From the NCBI GenBank assembly GCA_947184155.2, contig CAMXCT020001862.1, positions 1 through 64,000 on the forward strand: a stretch of DNA of 64,000 nt, written 5' to 3'. Source of the DNA: Cladocopium goreaui (taxonomy: Eukaryota > Sar > Dinophyceae > Suessiales > Symbiodiniaceae). Under the pieces are notes generated by a model. The model saw only the letters and a program-made list of their open reading frames with translations. It was not told where the DNA came from and searched no databases. The position numbers were made by a program, and so were the translations under genes. This document shows, piece by piece, positions 28,901 to 37,552 of the stretch (within the stretch, counting starts at the first letter, position 1; each line of letters opens with the position of its first letter).

Positions 28901-29749
28901 CAGGCCGATTTTGCATTCCTCAAGACAACAGGCGAGATCGCTGCAGACGAACTCCCAGGTTCTGTGAAGATCCTTGTGTTAACTGAGATGATGTCGAGGT
29001 GCATTGGCTATGTGGTGGTTGGAGAAGATGTCGCAGCAGCCAGGAGACAGATTGTTGTATGGCTTCAACATGTTGGGTTGACTTCGAAGGCAGTCTCCAT
29101 TGATGTCCACACCGATAGCGAGAGGGCCGTGGGAGAGATCATTGGAAATTCCACTGGTCGATACACGTTCGCTATTCGCAGAGCCGCGCCACAACAACAT
29201 CGATCAATTGGGTCGGCTGAGCGAGCAGTTAGGGAATTAAAAGAATCCTTTTCTGTGTTAAGAGCTGATCTGAATGCACAAGGGTTGGATGTCACGTTTT
29301 CACATGAGAATTTGGTTGATGTTTTGACGTATTTGGCTTTGTGCAACAACCATTTTTCAACATCGAGAGGTTCAGACAGAAGTCCATTGGAAATGGTTTC
29401 AGGAAGGAAGTTATCCAAACCAGTTTCGACTTTGTTTGGTGCTCAGGTTTTGGCAGAAATTCCTGATTCAATTCGGCAGCATTCACCACTTTCAACAAGG
29501 AATGTTGAGTGTACCTTCATTCACATGGGATTGGAACGAGGTCCAGTTGTGCAGGGTCTCATTCGTGTGGATGGCAAAGCTGAATTGATGCGTTTTGTAG
29601 CTAGGAACATCAGGGCTATTTCACCTTTGAGATGGGATTTGAATTCGGGACAGGGAGTTTTGACGCAGTTTGACACTGGGACTGTAGGTAGTAGACCCCA
29701 AATTGTGAATGACAGTGGAACTGCACCAGGGCTGGACCAGCTGATATGA
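25934..29749 (+). CDS. Copia Gag, protease and integrase polyprotein, 1271 aa
   Basis: A Gag-like helical region (~110-350) is followed by two CCHC knuckles (C386-C399 and C408-C421) and a Lys/Gly-rich nucleic-acid-binding tail. Next comes an acidic Trp/Asp stretch (~475-520) and a five-unit Cys repeat (~587-707). The aspartic protease site WLLDSGAST is near 793. The integrase has an HxxxxH..CxxC zinc site (~954-970) and a DDE core: ADFAF (~991), HTDSE (~1060) and GSAERAV (~1096). These make virion proteins, cut the polyprotein and insert the cDNA. The TGA stop overlaps the pol ATG as ATGA. Start and stop both sit in 4-base overlaps, which is unusual for copia. Confidence 0.88.
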   Translation: MSCQGNMPSGPVGASLGGLTPQAAQIQEVMAMLGSMSEGQLQTVQQHMQDRFVTMQQRRGVPEVFGDGLGRAADSSFVTPQPFDVLPGFGVQQSNHGNSQQLDVFAKSEKWLTPAPTPVGTWKTREEEVLGWAGYLDELSSWAAGGSLEFSVEIQHSSRWPGPIRWSALSGAQQARSRRLMSILKAAFHDNPRCVALVNAFSEGVALHGVGSSDRVAVAVNQQANGFELLRQLTLEFSLRSRSEALSLRTQIAGRSFVLAATQTSPSSLVSDTIRRIDYEAARFSRLLGTLPMQVDTTGLKLADSDMLVVLLKSLPETVKNYVLHHSGADNYESYRNAAMRWEEQQRLFSDFETTGNNKKVNSLEGNVAENHSFDEFSVDAVEGRCGKCGSRKHTAGSCNADVSKIRCFRCGKAGHVSFNCPGNGKGKGIVKSDTWDKKGSKGKGSKGSKGTGKKGKLNEVSEDWTDWTAESWDDDDYWWHDQWPESCDGQWGVSQTWWDDGSGWYCDGYGYTWQQGPVQSAEPSASHDNRSDVQKTGSVGSMIINPLLFDMTCETTGGLRFVHEHEFADMETENRLVVDCKEFENELTDTGCVLARSYDSCTRESGVLENKLADMGCVLARSCDSCTHESEEEEEVELADMGCVLARGRDSCTHESEFSEDELADTGCVLARGCDSCTRESEGLESEVADMGCVLAKRCDSCTHEPWFCGLKFGDEVGLGDSSNLETRFANDPSRDLCATVPMKVVLVRAHDWFDDHSEVSVEQQIEPYLKFLRPLLSQVADNTDASWWLLDSGASTSVLAESNLSAFRSVLRDSEGLGGYKAANGSSVNMSGTAEIGVQMHMSGTSGDDWCWKKARLNVLVGSIRHNILSITSLADSGWRFTQGPKGLDLFHEKLGMHCLDVAYFANCPWVRLYPDVDSSSAYRSDLTVSNTHDFPVAAVSGGDDNELARHRRQGHIPFNPNCLECAKGRSVFQHRRDKGDRKEVSIQADFAFLKTTGEIAADELPGSVKILVLTEMMSRCIGYVVVGEDVAAARRQIVVWLQHVGLTSKAVSIDVHTDSERAVGEIIGNSTGRYTFAIRRAAPQQHRSIGSAERAVRELKESFSVLRADLNAQGLDVTFSHENLVDVLTYLALCNNHFSTSRGSDRSPLEMVSGRKLSKPVSTLFGAQVLAEIPDSIRQHSPLSTRNVECTFIHMGLERGPVVQGLIRVDGKAELMRFVARNIRAISPLRWDLNSGQGVLTQFDTGTVGSRPQIVNDSGTAPGLDQLI
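27692..28053 (+). repeat. Five-unit coding tandem repeat, Cys-rich
   Basis: Units of 25-26 codons share a 20-residue core of the type ELADMGCVLARSCDSCTHES, joined by variable acidic linkers of 5-6 residues. Each core carries GCVLA and DSCT cysteines. The array lies between nucleocapsid and protease. The conserved cores with variable linkers suggest selection on the core or recent amplification. Confidence 0.85.
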
Positions 29750-32325
29750 GTCAGCTACCTCCTGAAGAGTTGCGAAAATTGAAAGGTCAGAGTTTGCCGG
29801 CACCTTCACAGCCCAAACTTGTCTTGCCAGAGTCCAGCAGTGTGAAGAAGAAATCTGGTGAGTTGCGTTTGGCGCCAGCAGTGCCATTGGCAAGATCGAA
29901 CGTTGTCGTGACTCCACAGGAAGTTCCAGCAGAGCCGTCTCGAGTTTCTGTCACTCCATCTCCTACGTCACCAGCAGATACTGCAGATGTAGCCATTGGT
30001 AGTCCTGAGAGTTCTGAAAGAACTCCACCTGACATACCACGTTTTGAACCGACTCGTCGATGTCCAGCATGTGAGAGTGGCATGGAAGCACCTGGTATTA
30101 GGCACAATAAGGAATGTAGGAAGCGTTTTTCTGAGTTTGAGGAACAACGGAGAAAGGAAAGGCGTATTGAGCCCGCACTCTCTCCGGAGAGCCCTGTAGT
30201 TGTACCCCAGGTTCAGGTACCAGTGCAAGAGGTCGATGATGATGATGTGGTACCGACACCTGAGTCCGCTCGGCGACAGCCGGAAACACAGGTTGAGTAC
30301 ACTAGAAGGTTTAAAAGGAAAGCTGAGACCGACCGAGAACAGTTGGAAAGAGAGATCCGTGAAGATTCTGAGGAACTGCTTCAAACAAACATGGATTTTG
30401 ACTGGTTTTGGGTTGGTAGTGGTGAACCTGTGTTGGTTGCGAGTTTGGGTACACTTGAAGGTCCAGCGTCTTTTGCTCCGGCAACATCTCCAGAAATGTT
30501 TTCTGGTTCTCTTGATTCTGTTTGTTTCAATCAAGGCAATGAGCATGATTTTGTGAAGATGCGTCTTGGAGGTCAAGATGTCTTGGTTTGGAAACCGGAC
30601 AGTATCATTGATGACCAGAGTCTGCAAGAGCTTGATTTGGAACAAGGTTTCAAAGGTATGCAAGAGGAGGTTAGGAACTTGGAACACTGCAAGACTGGCC
30701 GCATCATCACCCAGTCAGAACTGGACGACATGAAGAAGGCTGTTCCGAACCTTCGTTTGATCCAGTCGAGGTGGGTTGCAGCTTACAAAAGCAGTGAGAG
30801 GGTTCGAACCAGGATTGTTGCGAAGGACTTCAATCGTGGCTCCTCAGCTAGATCTTTGGGATTTAGTAGTCCTACCCCTTCAATTGAAAGTGTTCATTTG
30901 GTGCTTGCAATGGCAGCGACACGGAAGATGCTTTTGCGTGCATTGGACGTGAGTCATGCCTTCATGCATAGCCCATTGGGAACTGGCGTACATGTTGTCT
31001 TGAAAATGCCGTTGTCGATTAGTTTCCCATCAGGTGAAGCGACCTACTATTTGCTTGAAAAGGCATTGAACGGGTTACGTGATGCTTCACTGGCATGGTT
31101 GCAGCTTTTGACATTTAGGGTTGAACATGTAGGCCTTTGGTCTGATTCGTTGGAACCATGTGTGTATGGTGGACAGATTGTGAAAGATGGTCATGAAATT
31201 GGATTTTGCTTGTGTGTAGTGTATGTTGATGACATCTTGTTGTTGTCGACCACGAAGGAAGCCGAAGAACATGTGGTTGCAACTTTGTCGTCTGTAGTGC
31301 CTGTGAAGACAACTGGAGAGATCGGAGAAGAGGGAGGATCCCTGACCTTTATTGGTCGTGTTATCAAGAGAGAAAGAGATTCCTCTGAGATCACTCTGGG
31401 TGTTGATCCACATTATCTTGACTCTACGTTTCTGGATTATGGTGTTACCCGTGGGTCTGAGAATGTGCCTGACATTTCGGGACATCTTGAGAAGACACTC
31501 ACGGATAGCAACTTTCAGAAACCTTTGTCAGATGAAGCATACTCACGCTTCAGGAAGGCGTTGGGAAAATTGCTTTGGTTGTCACAGGTGCGTCATGACT
31601 TGAAGACATGGATGTCTGTTCTTGGGACGCAGCAAGCGAAACCGATGCACGGAACTGAACAAGCATTGAAAGCAGTCTTGAGATTCTTGTATGTTGACAT
31701 GCATGCATGCTTGTGTCTACCGAGCAGAGATGAGACCATCATGAGTCAGGTTGACGATACTCAACTGAGATCAGTCCATCTCCACTCTTTCAGCGACGCT
31801 TCACATGCGCCGTATCGTTTCAACAACCGCAAAGGTGTTAGCGGTGGAGCTGTTTTCTTTGAGAGGTCATTGGTAAGGTCTCTGAGCCGACAGCAACAAG
31901 CTTTGAGCTTGAGTTCATGTGAGGCAGAGCTCTATGGTTTGCAATCAGTGTGTCAAGAAAGTGTTGCGTTTGGAAGACTGGTTCACCGTCTTCTTTTTGC
32001 ACTTCATGAGATCGATGAGCCAGAAGAAGTTGTGATTTGGCTGGAGAGCGATTCAAGCTCCGCATTGCAACTTGTGAGGTCCATGGACGTGCCACGACGT
32101 TCACGACACATTGAAATAAGATTGCATTGGTTACGAGAGCAGATGAGAGAGGGTTTGTTGAAATTGAGACACAGAAGTGGTGTTGAAAATCCAGCAGATC
32201 TTTTCACTAAATGCTTGAGTGCTAAAGCTTTCTATAAGCACCGATATGCTCTTGGGATTGTTGTTCCAGATGGTTTGACAGCTGAGTTAGCAGAACTTCT
32301 CAGGGTTCTTCAATTGCGATTGTAG
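29746..32325 (+). CDS. Copia reverse transcriptase and RNase H, 859 aa
   Basis: The ATG overlaps the upstream TGA (ATGA). An N-terminal zinc-like RCPACESG..RHNKEC (C-x2-C-x11-H-x3-C) near 104-124 is followed by a charged region. The RT (RVT_2 type) has RWVAAYK, motif A LRALDVSHAFMH (~400) and YVDDILL (~493). RNase H has HSFSDASHA (~681), SSCEAELYG (~724), WLESDSSSA (~767) and a final NPADLFTK (~816). Together they copy the element RNA and remove the RNA strand. It is uninterrupted, so this copy may be active. It lies in the -1 frame to integrase. Confidence 0.93.
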   Translation: MSQLPPEELRKLKGQSLPAPSQPKLVLPESSSVKKKSGELRLAPAVPLARSNVVVTPQEVPAEPSRVSVTPSPTSPADTADVAIGSPESSERTPPDIPRFEPTRRCPACESGMEAPGIRHNKECRKRFSEFEEQRRKERRIEPALSPESPVVVPQVQVPVQEVDDDDVVPTPESARRQPETQVEYTRRFKRKAETDREQLEREIREDSEELLQTNMDFDWFWVGSGEPVLVASLGTLEGPASFAPATSPEMFSGSLDSVCFNQGNEHDFVKMRLGGQDVLVWKPDSIIDDQSLQELDLEQGFKGMQEEVRNLEHCKTGRIITQSELDDMKKAVPNLRLIQSRWVAAYKSSERVRTRIVAKDFNRGSSARSLGFSSPTPSIESVHLVLAMAATRKMLLRALDVSHAFMHSPLGTGVHVVLKMPLSISFPSGEATYYLLEKALNGLRDASLAWLQLLTFRVEHVGLWSDSLEPCVYGGQIVKDGHEIGFCLCVVYVDDILLLSTTKEAEEHVVATLSSVVPVKTTGEIGEEGGSLTFIGRVIKRERDSSEITLGVDPHYLDSTFLDYGVTRGSENVPDISGHLEKTLTDSNFQKPLSDEAYSRFRKALGKLLWLSQVRHDLKTWMSVLGTQQAKPMHGTEQALKAVLRFLYVDMHACLCLPSRDETIMSQVDDTQLRSVHLHSFSDASHAPYRFNNRKGVSGGAVFFERSLVRSLSRQQQALSLSSCEAELYGLQSVCQESVAFGRLVHRLLFALHEIDEPEEVVIWLESDSSSALQLVRSMDVPRRSRHIEIRLHWLREQMREGLLKLRHRSGVENPADLFTKCLSAKAFYKHRYALGIVVPDGLTAELAELLRVLQLRL

Positions 32326-32351
32326 AACTGTGTTGTTCGGAACATTCGAAC

Positions 32352-32948
32352 TTGAGAAAGGTTTGTGAAGTTTCAAAGGTCCCGTACATTGGTGTAATTG
32401 CTAAGGTGCAGAGTTCTGGAACGTTGAGTCGTGTAGCTGTTTGCATTCGACAGTGGAAGAACTCGTCATGTCCACCTTGGGTGCATATTCATGCATCGAC
32501 TCCTTGTGGAAGTGGAAGTCCGCTTCGCAATTTCAATCCGGACTCAGTCACTGAAAAGGACCAGGAATGGGATGAGATCATCAACGCGATTGGTGGTTAC
32601 TTCAAACATGCAGACTCATGTTCGTTTGAGCTTCCAGAACGAAATACCATTTGGTCCCGACCTGAGACAGTGAATCTTTTGGAGAGTTTTGACATGAGGC
32701 ATGAGGCTTTGGTGAGGTTGTGCAAGACTGGATGTCAGAACAAGGATGGTATTCCGATTGGAAAGACATTGAAGTTTGTTTCCAATTCAGCTTGGTTTGC
32801 ATTAAATCTCCACTCCAAACTTTCTACATGTACACGCCAGACACACGCAGAACTCTATCAAATCAACTATACTGAAACAGCGTTTTACAACCAAAAGTTG
32901 GCAAGATACATTTTGATTGCGGTCAAACATGCTTCGAAGAAGAGTTGA
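32352..32948 (+). CDS. Accessory ORF 3' of copia pol, about 198 aa, unknown
   Basis: The frame is open from upstream of the pol stop (at least 32313) and lies at -1 to pol, continuing the -1 pattern of the other junctions. There is no ATG near its beginning, so it may be reached by frameshift or readthrough. The protein has a compact middle: VHIHASTPCGSGSPLRNF, then WDEIINAIGGYF, CSFELPERNTIW and GIPIGKTLKFVSNSA. Similar HISTPC-SGSPLR proteins seem familiar from dinoflagellate copia elements, but I cannot assign a function. It is inside the LTRs, so it is element cargo. Confidence 0.55.
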   Translation: MRKVCEVSKVPYIGVIAKVQSSGTLSRVAVCIRQWKNSSCPPWVHIHASTPCGSGSPLRNFNPDSVTEKDQEWDEIINAIGGYFKHADSCSFELPERNTIWSRPETVNLLESFDMRHEALVRLCKTGCQNKDGIPIGKTLKFVSNSAWFALNLHSKLSTCTRQTHAELYQINYTETAFYNQKLARYILIAVKHASKKS

Positions 32949-33276
32949 ATTTGCGTTTGAAAGGGGGCCCTGTGATTGTGAGAGAGAGACAGAAGTTGAC
33001 TTCACGTTTCATTTTCCTGTTTGTGCATTTTGTTTTAAACAAACGTTGCCAAAGACAAACAGGAGTTTTCACTGTGTTGCATTTTGTGCAGAGTTTTGTT
33101 GCGCGATGCTGTAAGATGCGGTGTGCGCAGCGCAGAACAATCTGAAAGGTCACTGATCCTATCACGAGAGTGATGGCGGTTCGACACTTCGTTTCACGTT
33201 CTAGGTTGATTGCTCCTAAGAGTTTAGCCACGGTCTAGTGCTTTTTCACTACCGGACGCGGTTTGATTTTCCAGCC

Positions 33277-33778
33277 ATGGCGTCATCCAATTGGAGCATT
33301 GAGGATGAGCAGATGTTTCAACAGTTGGCACAGCGTCGTACTTCTCAGATGCCTTTGCCGACAACTGAAGCTAGTGGTGCAATGACCGATGCATCAAAGC
33401 GCAGATTTGAAGATGCAGAGTTTGAGGTCGACACAGCCAGATTGGGTGGTTGGAAGTAGTTTCATGGAGCCCGTGGGAGGCACCGAAGATTTGGCCACAA
33501 AGGCCTTGCTTCCAGCTGGTATTACAAATATGGCTATGTGGGGAAAGACCAAGTTTGCATTTGGAAAGTATAAGGAAGAGAAGAAGAGTTACAAGACTGT
33601 CTTCGAGGAAGACCCCAGCTATGTTTCATGGTGTCGAAAACATTTGACCAAAGACTCAGCGAAGGGTCCTGCCTGGGATTGGTCCAGGTACATTAAGGCC
33701 CGAGATTTGGTGGACTGCAAAGCGGCTAATGTGCCATTCTATGCAGGAACTACCTTGCGTCGAGAATTTTGTGATTGA
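33277..33778 (+). pseudogene. Accessory ORF with an ExoX-C-like (FGKYK) domain, frame-broken
   Basis: An ATG at 33277 opens a frame that ends at 33459. An overlapping frame (33389-33778) continues with sensible protein, so a +1 shift near 33450 separates the two halves (or a small intron lies there). The second half contains KFAFGKYKEEKKSYK, EEDPSYVSWCRKHL and WDWSRYIKARD. The FGKYK..DPSYxxW pattern resembles the small C-terminal domain of exonuclease X-like proteins. It lies between RNase H and the 3' LTR. Function in the element is unknown; DNA binding is a guess. Confidence 0.45.
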
Positions 33779-33978
33779 TGACACTGTGATGGTGGTTGGA
33801 TCTATACAGGATCTCATTCTATGTGGACAACTGTAGTTTGCAGGATTGTTGAACTGGATGAGTGGTCACTATGTAGCCCTTCGGCTAAGGGCATCTTTAT
33901 GGATTGGCCTGTCGAGCTTGGGCGATATGTGCTGAAGTCTGGATGGGTTACAGCTATACATGGAATGGAGTTCATCTC

Positions 33979-33987
33979 AAAAGGGGG
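33979..33987 (+). promoter_or_regulatory. Candidate polypurine tract of the copia element
   Basis: AAAAGGGGG directly precedes TGTGAAAATATG, a plausible LTR start. It would prime plus-strand synthesis and sets the 3' LTR start at 33988. Confidence 0.55.
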
Positions 33988-34848
33988 TGTGAAAATATGA
34001 CATCTGTGAGGAGATGTCCGACATCTGTGGTGAGATGAATCCATTTGATCTTTTCTGCATTGGAAGAAGTGAATTTGGTTTTCACCTTGATGGTGAGCTC
34101 AACCGTGATGGTTGACATTGTATTTGCACGTTTCATGTTCTGCACGTTTTATTGGAGATGACGAAACCCAACAACGATATACTTTTCGTCTTCTTTGAGT
34201 ACTTTGATTGCACGGAGAACATCGTGAGGATTTGAATTTGTATAGTGACATGGAAAATCAAACCATTTTCCATATGTTTTGCTTTAGTTTTGCCGGCAGA
34301 ATGAACGCAGAAGTACACGAAGGAATCGTGAGAAGATCGTAGAATTCATTTTGTGACTTCGGAAGAAGGAACTTTGTTTGACATTGATCGGAGAAGTTTA
34401 GTTCGTTTTGTCTCTCAATGATGATAGCGAGAGCAACGTTCTGAAAGGCATTCAGAACCAGAGTTGCCAACAGATCTGAGAGAGACATCATGAATCATGC
34501 TTTGGTGCTTGAAATGTTTCAACGTTTTTCAAACACTCAAACTTATTTAAACAAACAAACCATGTCTTGATGTAAAGACTTTTTGTGACGACATGTGTTT
34601 TTGATCGCTTTTGTGAAGTTGACAGAAAGATGTCAACTGGCGACTCCGCATCATTTTGTGTCAAGGCGTGACACACCAACAAGAACCATAGCGACATGAG
34701 CAAACATCTTGTTCCTGTGCTTGTGTGTGTAAAAGTGGCTGAGCTCTGGGAGTGGTTGACTTGGTTGCGTGGACGGTCTTAGTGAGTTAAGGACGACGTC
34801 CTGGACGCTGACCCAAGTAGAGGTTTCGAAGGCCTGTAGCCTTCCGCA
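33988..34848 (+). repeat. 3' LTR of the copia element (861 bp by polypurine-tract placement)
   Basis: It runs from TGTGAAAATATG after the polypurine tract to the CA end. The last 525 bases match the 5' LTR (3 differences). The first 336 bases have no counterpart at the 5' end. If the true LTR is only 525 bp, it would start at 34324 without a TG terminus. Confidence 0.65.
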
Positions 34849-35045
34849 GAGAGGGAAATGACACAATGAATATCTCTAAGTGAATTCATTTTAACTAGAG
34901 ACAATTTCTCAGAAAGAATTTACCATTTTGGCAGTTGGTGACGCTTAGCGGAGGTGCGCTGTTTGCTAGTTGAAAACTACTCCAATTCCCGTCAAGTTTG
35001 ATCGTCAATTTGTTTGCTTTTGTCTGTTTTGTTTGTTGATGATGA
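34849..35045. other. Flank of the 3' LTR
   Basis: AT-rich sequence without a gene; no clear target-site duplication with the 5' side is visible. Confidence 0.4.
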
Positions 35046-35203
35046 CGGCTTATTGGACTATGTACAGGTCCTTCACCAGTTCTCTTTTGTGGCCCTCAAT
35101 CAGCAGACGGCCTCGCGCGTTAATTTGGAAATTAATGATTTTGCGATCCATAGAGCGTGTTGAACGACCTGGCGAAAGCCATGAAGGCGTTGGACGGAAA
35201 AAC
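35046..35203 (+). repeat. Dispersed repeat family, 3' part only (copy 2)
   Basis: TGGACTATGTACAGGTCC followed by TTTTGTGGCC and the tail AACGACCTGGCGAAAGCCA with GGCGTTGGACGGAAAAA. It matches the 3' ends of the copies at 24131 and 36184, so it looks 5'-truncated. Confidence 0.65.
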
Positions 35204-35426
35204 AACTTGGAAATGCATTGGTCGACTTGCAAGTGTGAACACAGCCGATAAGCTGTGATGTTCGTTTTGCGTTTGTTTTGTGTTTCGCTTGTTTTGGTTT
35301 GTTGGTGAAAGAAACAAAGTTTGAGTTTAGATCTCAGAGAAAGACATTCTGAGATTTAAAGGCGGGGTGCTAAACTTTGGTGTCCACACTACAGTTTGTA
35401 CCTAACTGTATAGATATTTTTTTTTC

Positions 35427-35462
35427 CGTCCAACGCTAGATGGCTCTCGCCAGGTCGTTTAT
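35427..35462 (-). repeat. Inverted fragment of the same dispersed repeat tail
   Basis: TTTTTTTTCCGTCCAACGC followed by GGCTCTCGCCAGGTCGTT is the reverse complement of the repeat tail, inverted relative to the copy ending at 35203. Confidence 0.6.
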
Positions 35463-36183
35463 CAATCCGGAAAGACAATTGCATTGTACAAATTCACCGA
35501 ATTAATGCAGTAGCAACATTGGTCATAATGAATGTGATACAAAAGAGAACTGAATAACTGTATAGATATTTTGTTTCTACAGCACTCTAAAATATAGTGA
35601 AGCTGAGAGTAGTCAATGCCATAGGGCATGACCACTGCGCAAGAATGACACACTACGGACAAGCCCTTTGTGTGCTCAAAAGTGGTGCTACCGTTGCAAA
35701 AATAGAGGAGTCATTCAAGTAGCTGATGAGACTGATGTGAATGAGATGGAACAGGAAGGAGGCGAGGAAGAAGAAACAAAAATTGATCAGGAGACAGTCT
35801 TTGTACCTGAAGTCTCCGACCTGAGCCAGACTACAACAACTTTCAGTATGCCAACCAACTCAGAGAGAGGGCCTAGCTGCCAGGCTGAAACTGTAGATGT
35901 TTGAAGTGCAAGTGAATGAACACGCCGGGGAATGATTTGCACAATTGCTGCCAGCTACGAAGTTAGTCAAGCGCAAAAAGCACTGCTACTCATGCCGCGT
36001 ACAGCTAGGGTTGCAAGCACATCATCCGGTGAATTGAACGCACAGGTATCATTGCCAACAGATGATGAATATCATGCCCCTCACAATCAAGACCAGCTCC
36101 AAGAACACTAGCGCAGTGGAAGCTAGGGAACGTCATACATCTCACAAGAAGGTCACCTTCAAGCACTGATGTACTCCCCACTT
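35463..36183. other. Region without a supported gene
   Basis: A 78-codon open frame at 35668-35904 has an acidic, Glu-rich stretch but no ATG and no family. AACACGCCGGGGAATGATT near 35920 recurs near 36892. Confidence 0.3.
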
Positions 36184-36880
36184 TTTATGATTATTGGAAA
36201 AGCACTACTGAGCGGAATCTGAGAGTGCCTTGAGTGCCTTAGTTTAGATCGCTCGACACCTTTTCTCACCCTAGATCCTTCTCACCGCCGTTTTCACTGT
36301 TGTCTCACCACTTCAGTTGCTACACGGCGTTGTCGTTGCTAGCATCGAAGTGTTCTCTTATTGTGAGTTGTTATGCCTTGATGGCTTGCTCTATGTGATC
36401 TCGGGGATCCTGGCTGGGGGGATCCCTGGTTTCCGCATAGTGCTGTGTTGCTTCACTCACACGGTGGTATGGCGATGTGTTTTTTGTGTTTTCGGTTTTC
36501 TCTTTTGTCTTGTTTTCTGCCATACCAATACCTGAGCTGATACAATGTTATCACCTCACCTTCTTCATTAGTCTCTGGACTGGACCGCCGATCACTTTCC
36601 AAGTTGCTTGTTTGTTTTGTTTGGGTGGGTTGTTTGGTTTGTTTGTTTTTTGTGTTGTTTTTGTTGCTTTTGGTGTGGTCTGGTTGTTTGCTGTTTTTCT
36701 CAACGGATCGTGACGGCTGCTGGACTATGTACAGGTCCCTTACCAGTTCACTTTTGTGGCTTCCATCCCTGATGGCGGCTCTTGTATGCATTAATTAGTT
36801 AATTTACCGGTTCTATGCAACATGCAACTGAACGTGTGGAACGACCTGGCGAAAGCCAAGAGGCGTTGGACAGAAAAAAA
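36184..36880 (+). repeat. Dispersed repeat family, copy 3
   Basis: Shares the same blocks, in the same order, with 24131-24857, including the BamHI-like GGGGATCCTGGC block, the long T/G-rich stretch and the GACCTGGCGAAAGCCA tail followed by As. Copies 1 and 3 therefore flank the copia element and its downstream sequence. Confidence 0.65.
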
Positions 36881-36900
36881 GAACACGCCGGGGAATGATT

Positions 36901-36993
36901 GCAACTCCCCGTTATCGAAATGCCACCTTTGCAAAGCAAAGAGCCTTTTTTCATGCCGGCGAATAGTGGCAACTCCCCGTTATCCAAATGCCA
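36901..36993. repeat. Two copies of a 25-base direct repeat
   Basis: CAACTCCCCGTTATC-AAATGCCAC occurs at about 36901-36925 and 36969-36993, differing at one central base. Confidence 0.7.
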
Positions 36994-37339
36994 CTAGGAT
37001 CCAAAAAAAATCTCAGAGAAACTTTGCAGTGAGACTCAAAGCGCAGATGCCGTGCCAAAGGTGTGCAAATGAAAGCCACATTCCACATTTGCAAGAAGGA
37101 GTCCGAAAGTTTGAGCACCCTAGTCATCTCCATGCATGGCCCCTGCGGAAGGATGACATTCATTGCAATTTCCGCTTTGGCATCTTCACATTTTGTCAGA
37201 GACAGTTGATGCAAAATGCATTGAATCGTTGACGCCCTGTGGATCAAGCAAACAGGCCCGTACTGCACCTTGAAGTTTCGCAGATATTGTCAACGTAGGG
37301 TTTTGGAGGAAATTTCGTAGAATAGCTTCGTTTTCAAGC

Positions 37340-37552
37340 TTGGAGAAAGACAGAGAGATAGACAGACCGATAGAAAGAGACATAGAGAGACAGATAGAAA
37401 GACAACCAGATAGATTGACAGGTAGATAGAGAAGACCGATAGATAGATAGAGAGATGGATGGACGGATGGATGGATGGACGGATAGAAGGATGGATGGAT
37501 GGATGTATGGATGGATGGATGGATGGATGGATGGATAGTTAGACAGACAGAT
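37340..37552. repeat. GATA/GACA/GATG tetranucleotide simple repeat
   Basis: About 210 bases of impure tetranucleotide repeat, moving from GATA/GACA to GATG units. Reverse-strand frames here are only translated repeats. Confidence 0.9.

Larger units (their letters stand above)
24858..34848 (+). mobile_element. Ty1/copia LTR retrotransposon, nearly complete and recent
   Basis: The element has direct LTR sequences at both ends, a primer binding site next to the 5' LTR, and Gag, protease, integrase, RT and RNase H in copia order (IN before RT). The LTR segments differ at 3 of 525 positions, so insertion is recent. The three main frames are joined by two ATGA overlaps. Two extra ORFs lie between RNase H and the 3' LTR. 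The 5' LTR seems to lack about 336 bases at its outer end compared with the 3' LTR, and no target-site duplication could be identified. Confidence 0.9.

Noticed and set aside
25934..29749. ATGA overlaps as evidence of a bacterial operon
   Set aside because: The genes are copia gag-pol between LTRs with a tRNA primer site, so the context is eukaryotic.
29968..30687. Minus-strand ORF of 239 codons
   Set aside because: It lies antisense to the copia pol frame and has no family; it is a shadow of the coding strand.
30795..30815. GGTTCGAACC as a tRNA B box
   Set aside because: It lies inside the copia RT frame, with no A box or cloverleaf around it.
34915..34945. ACCATTTTGGCA as a relic of the dinoflagellate spliced leader
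   Set aside because: Only a short partial match to the leader; too little to claim a retroposed transcript.
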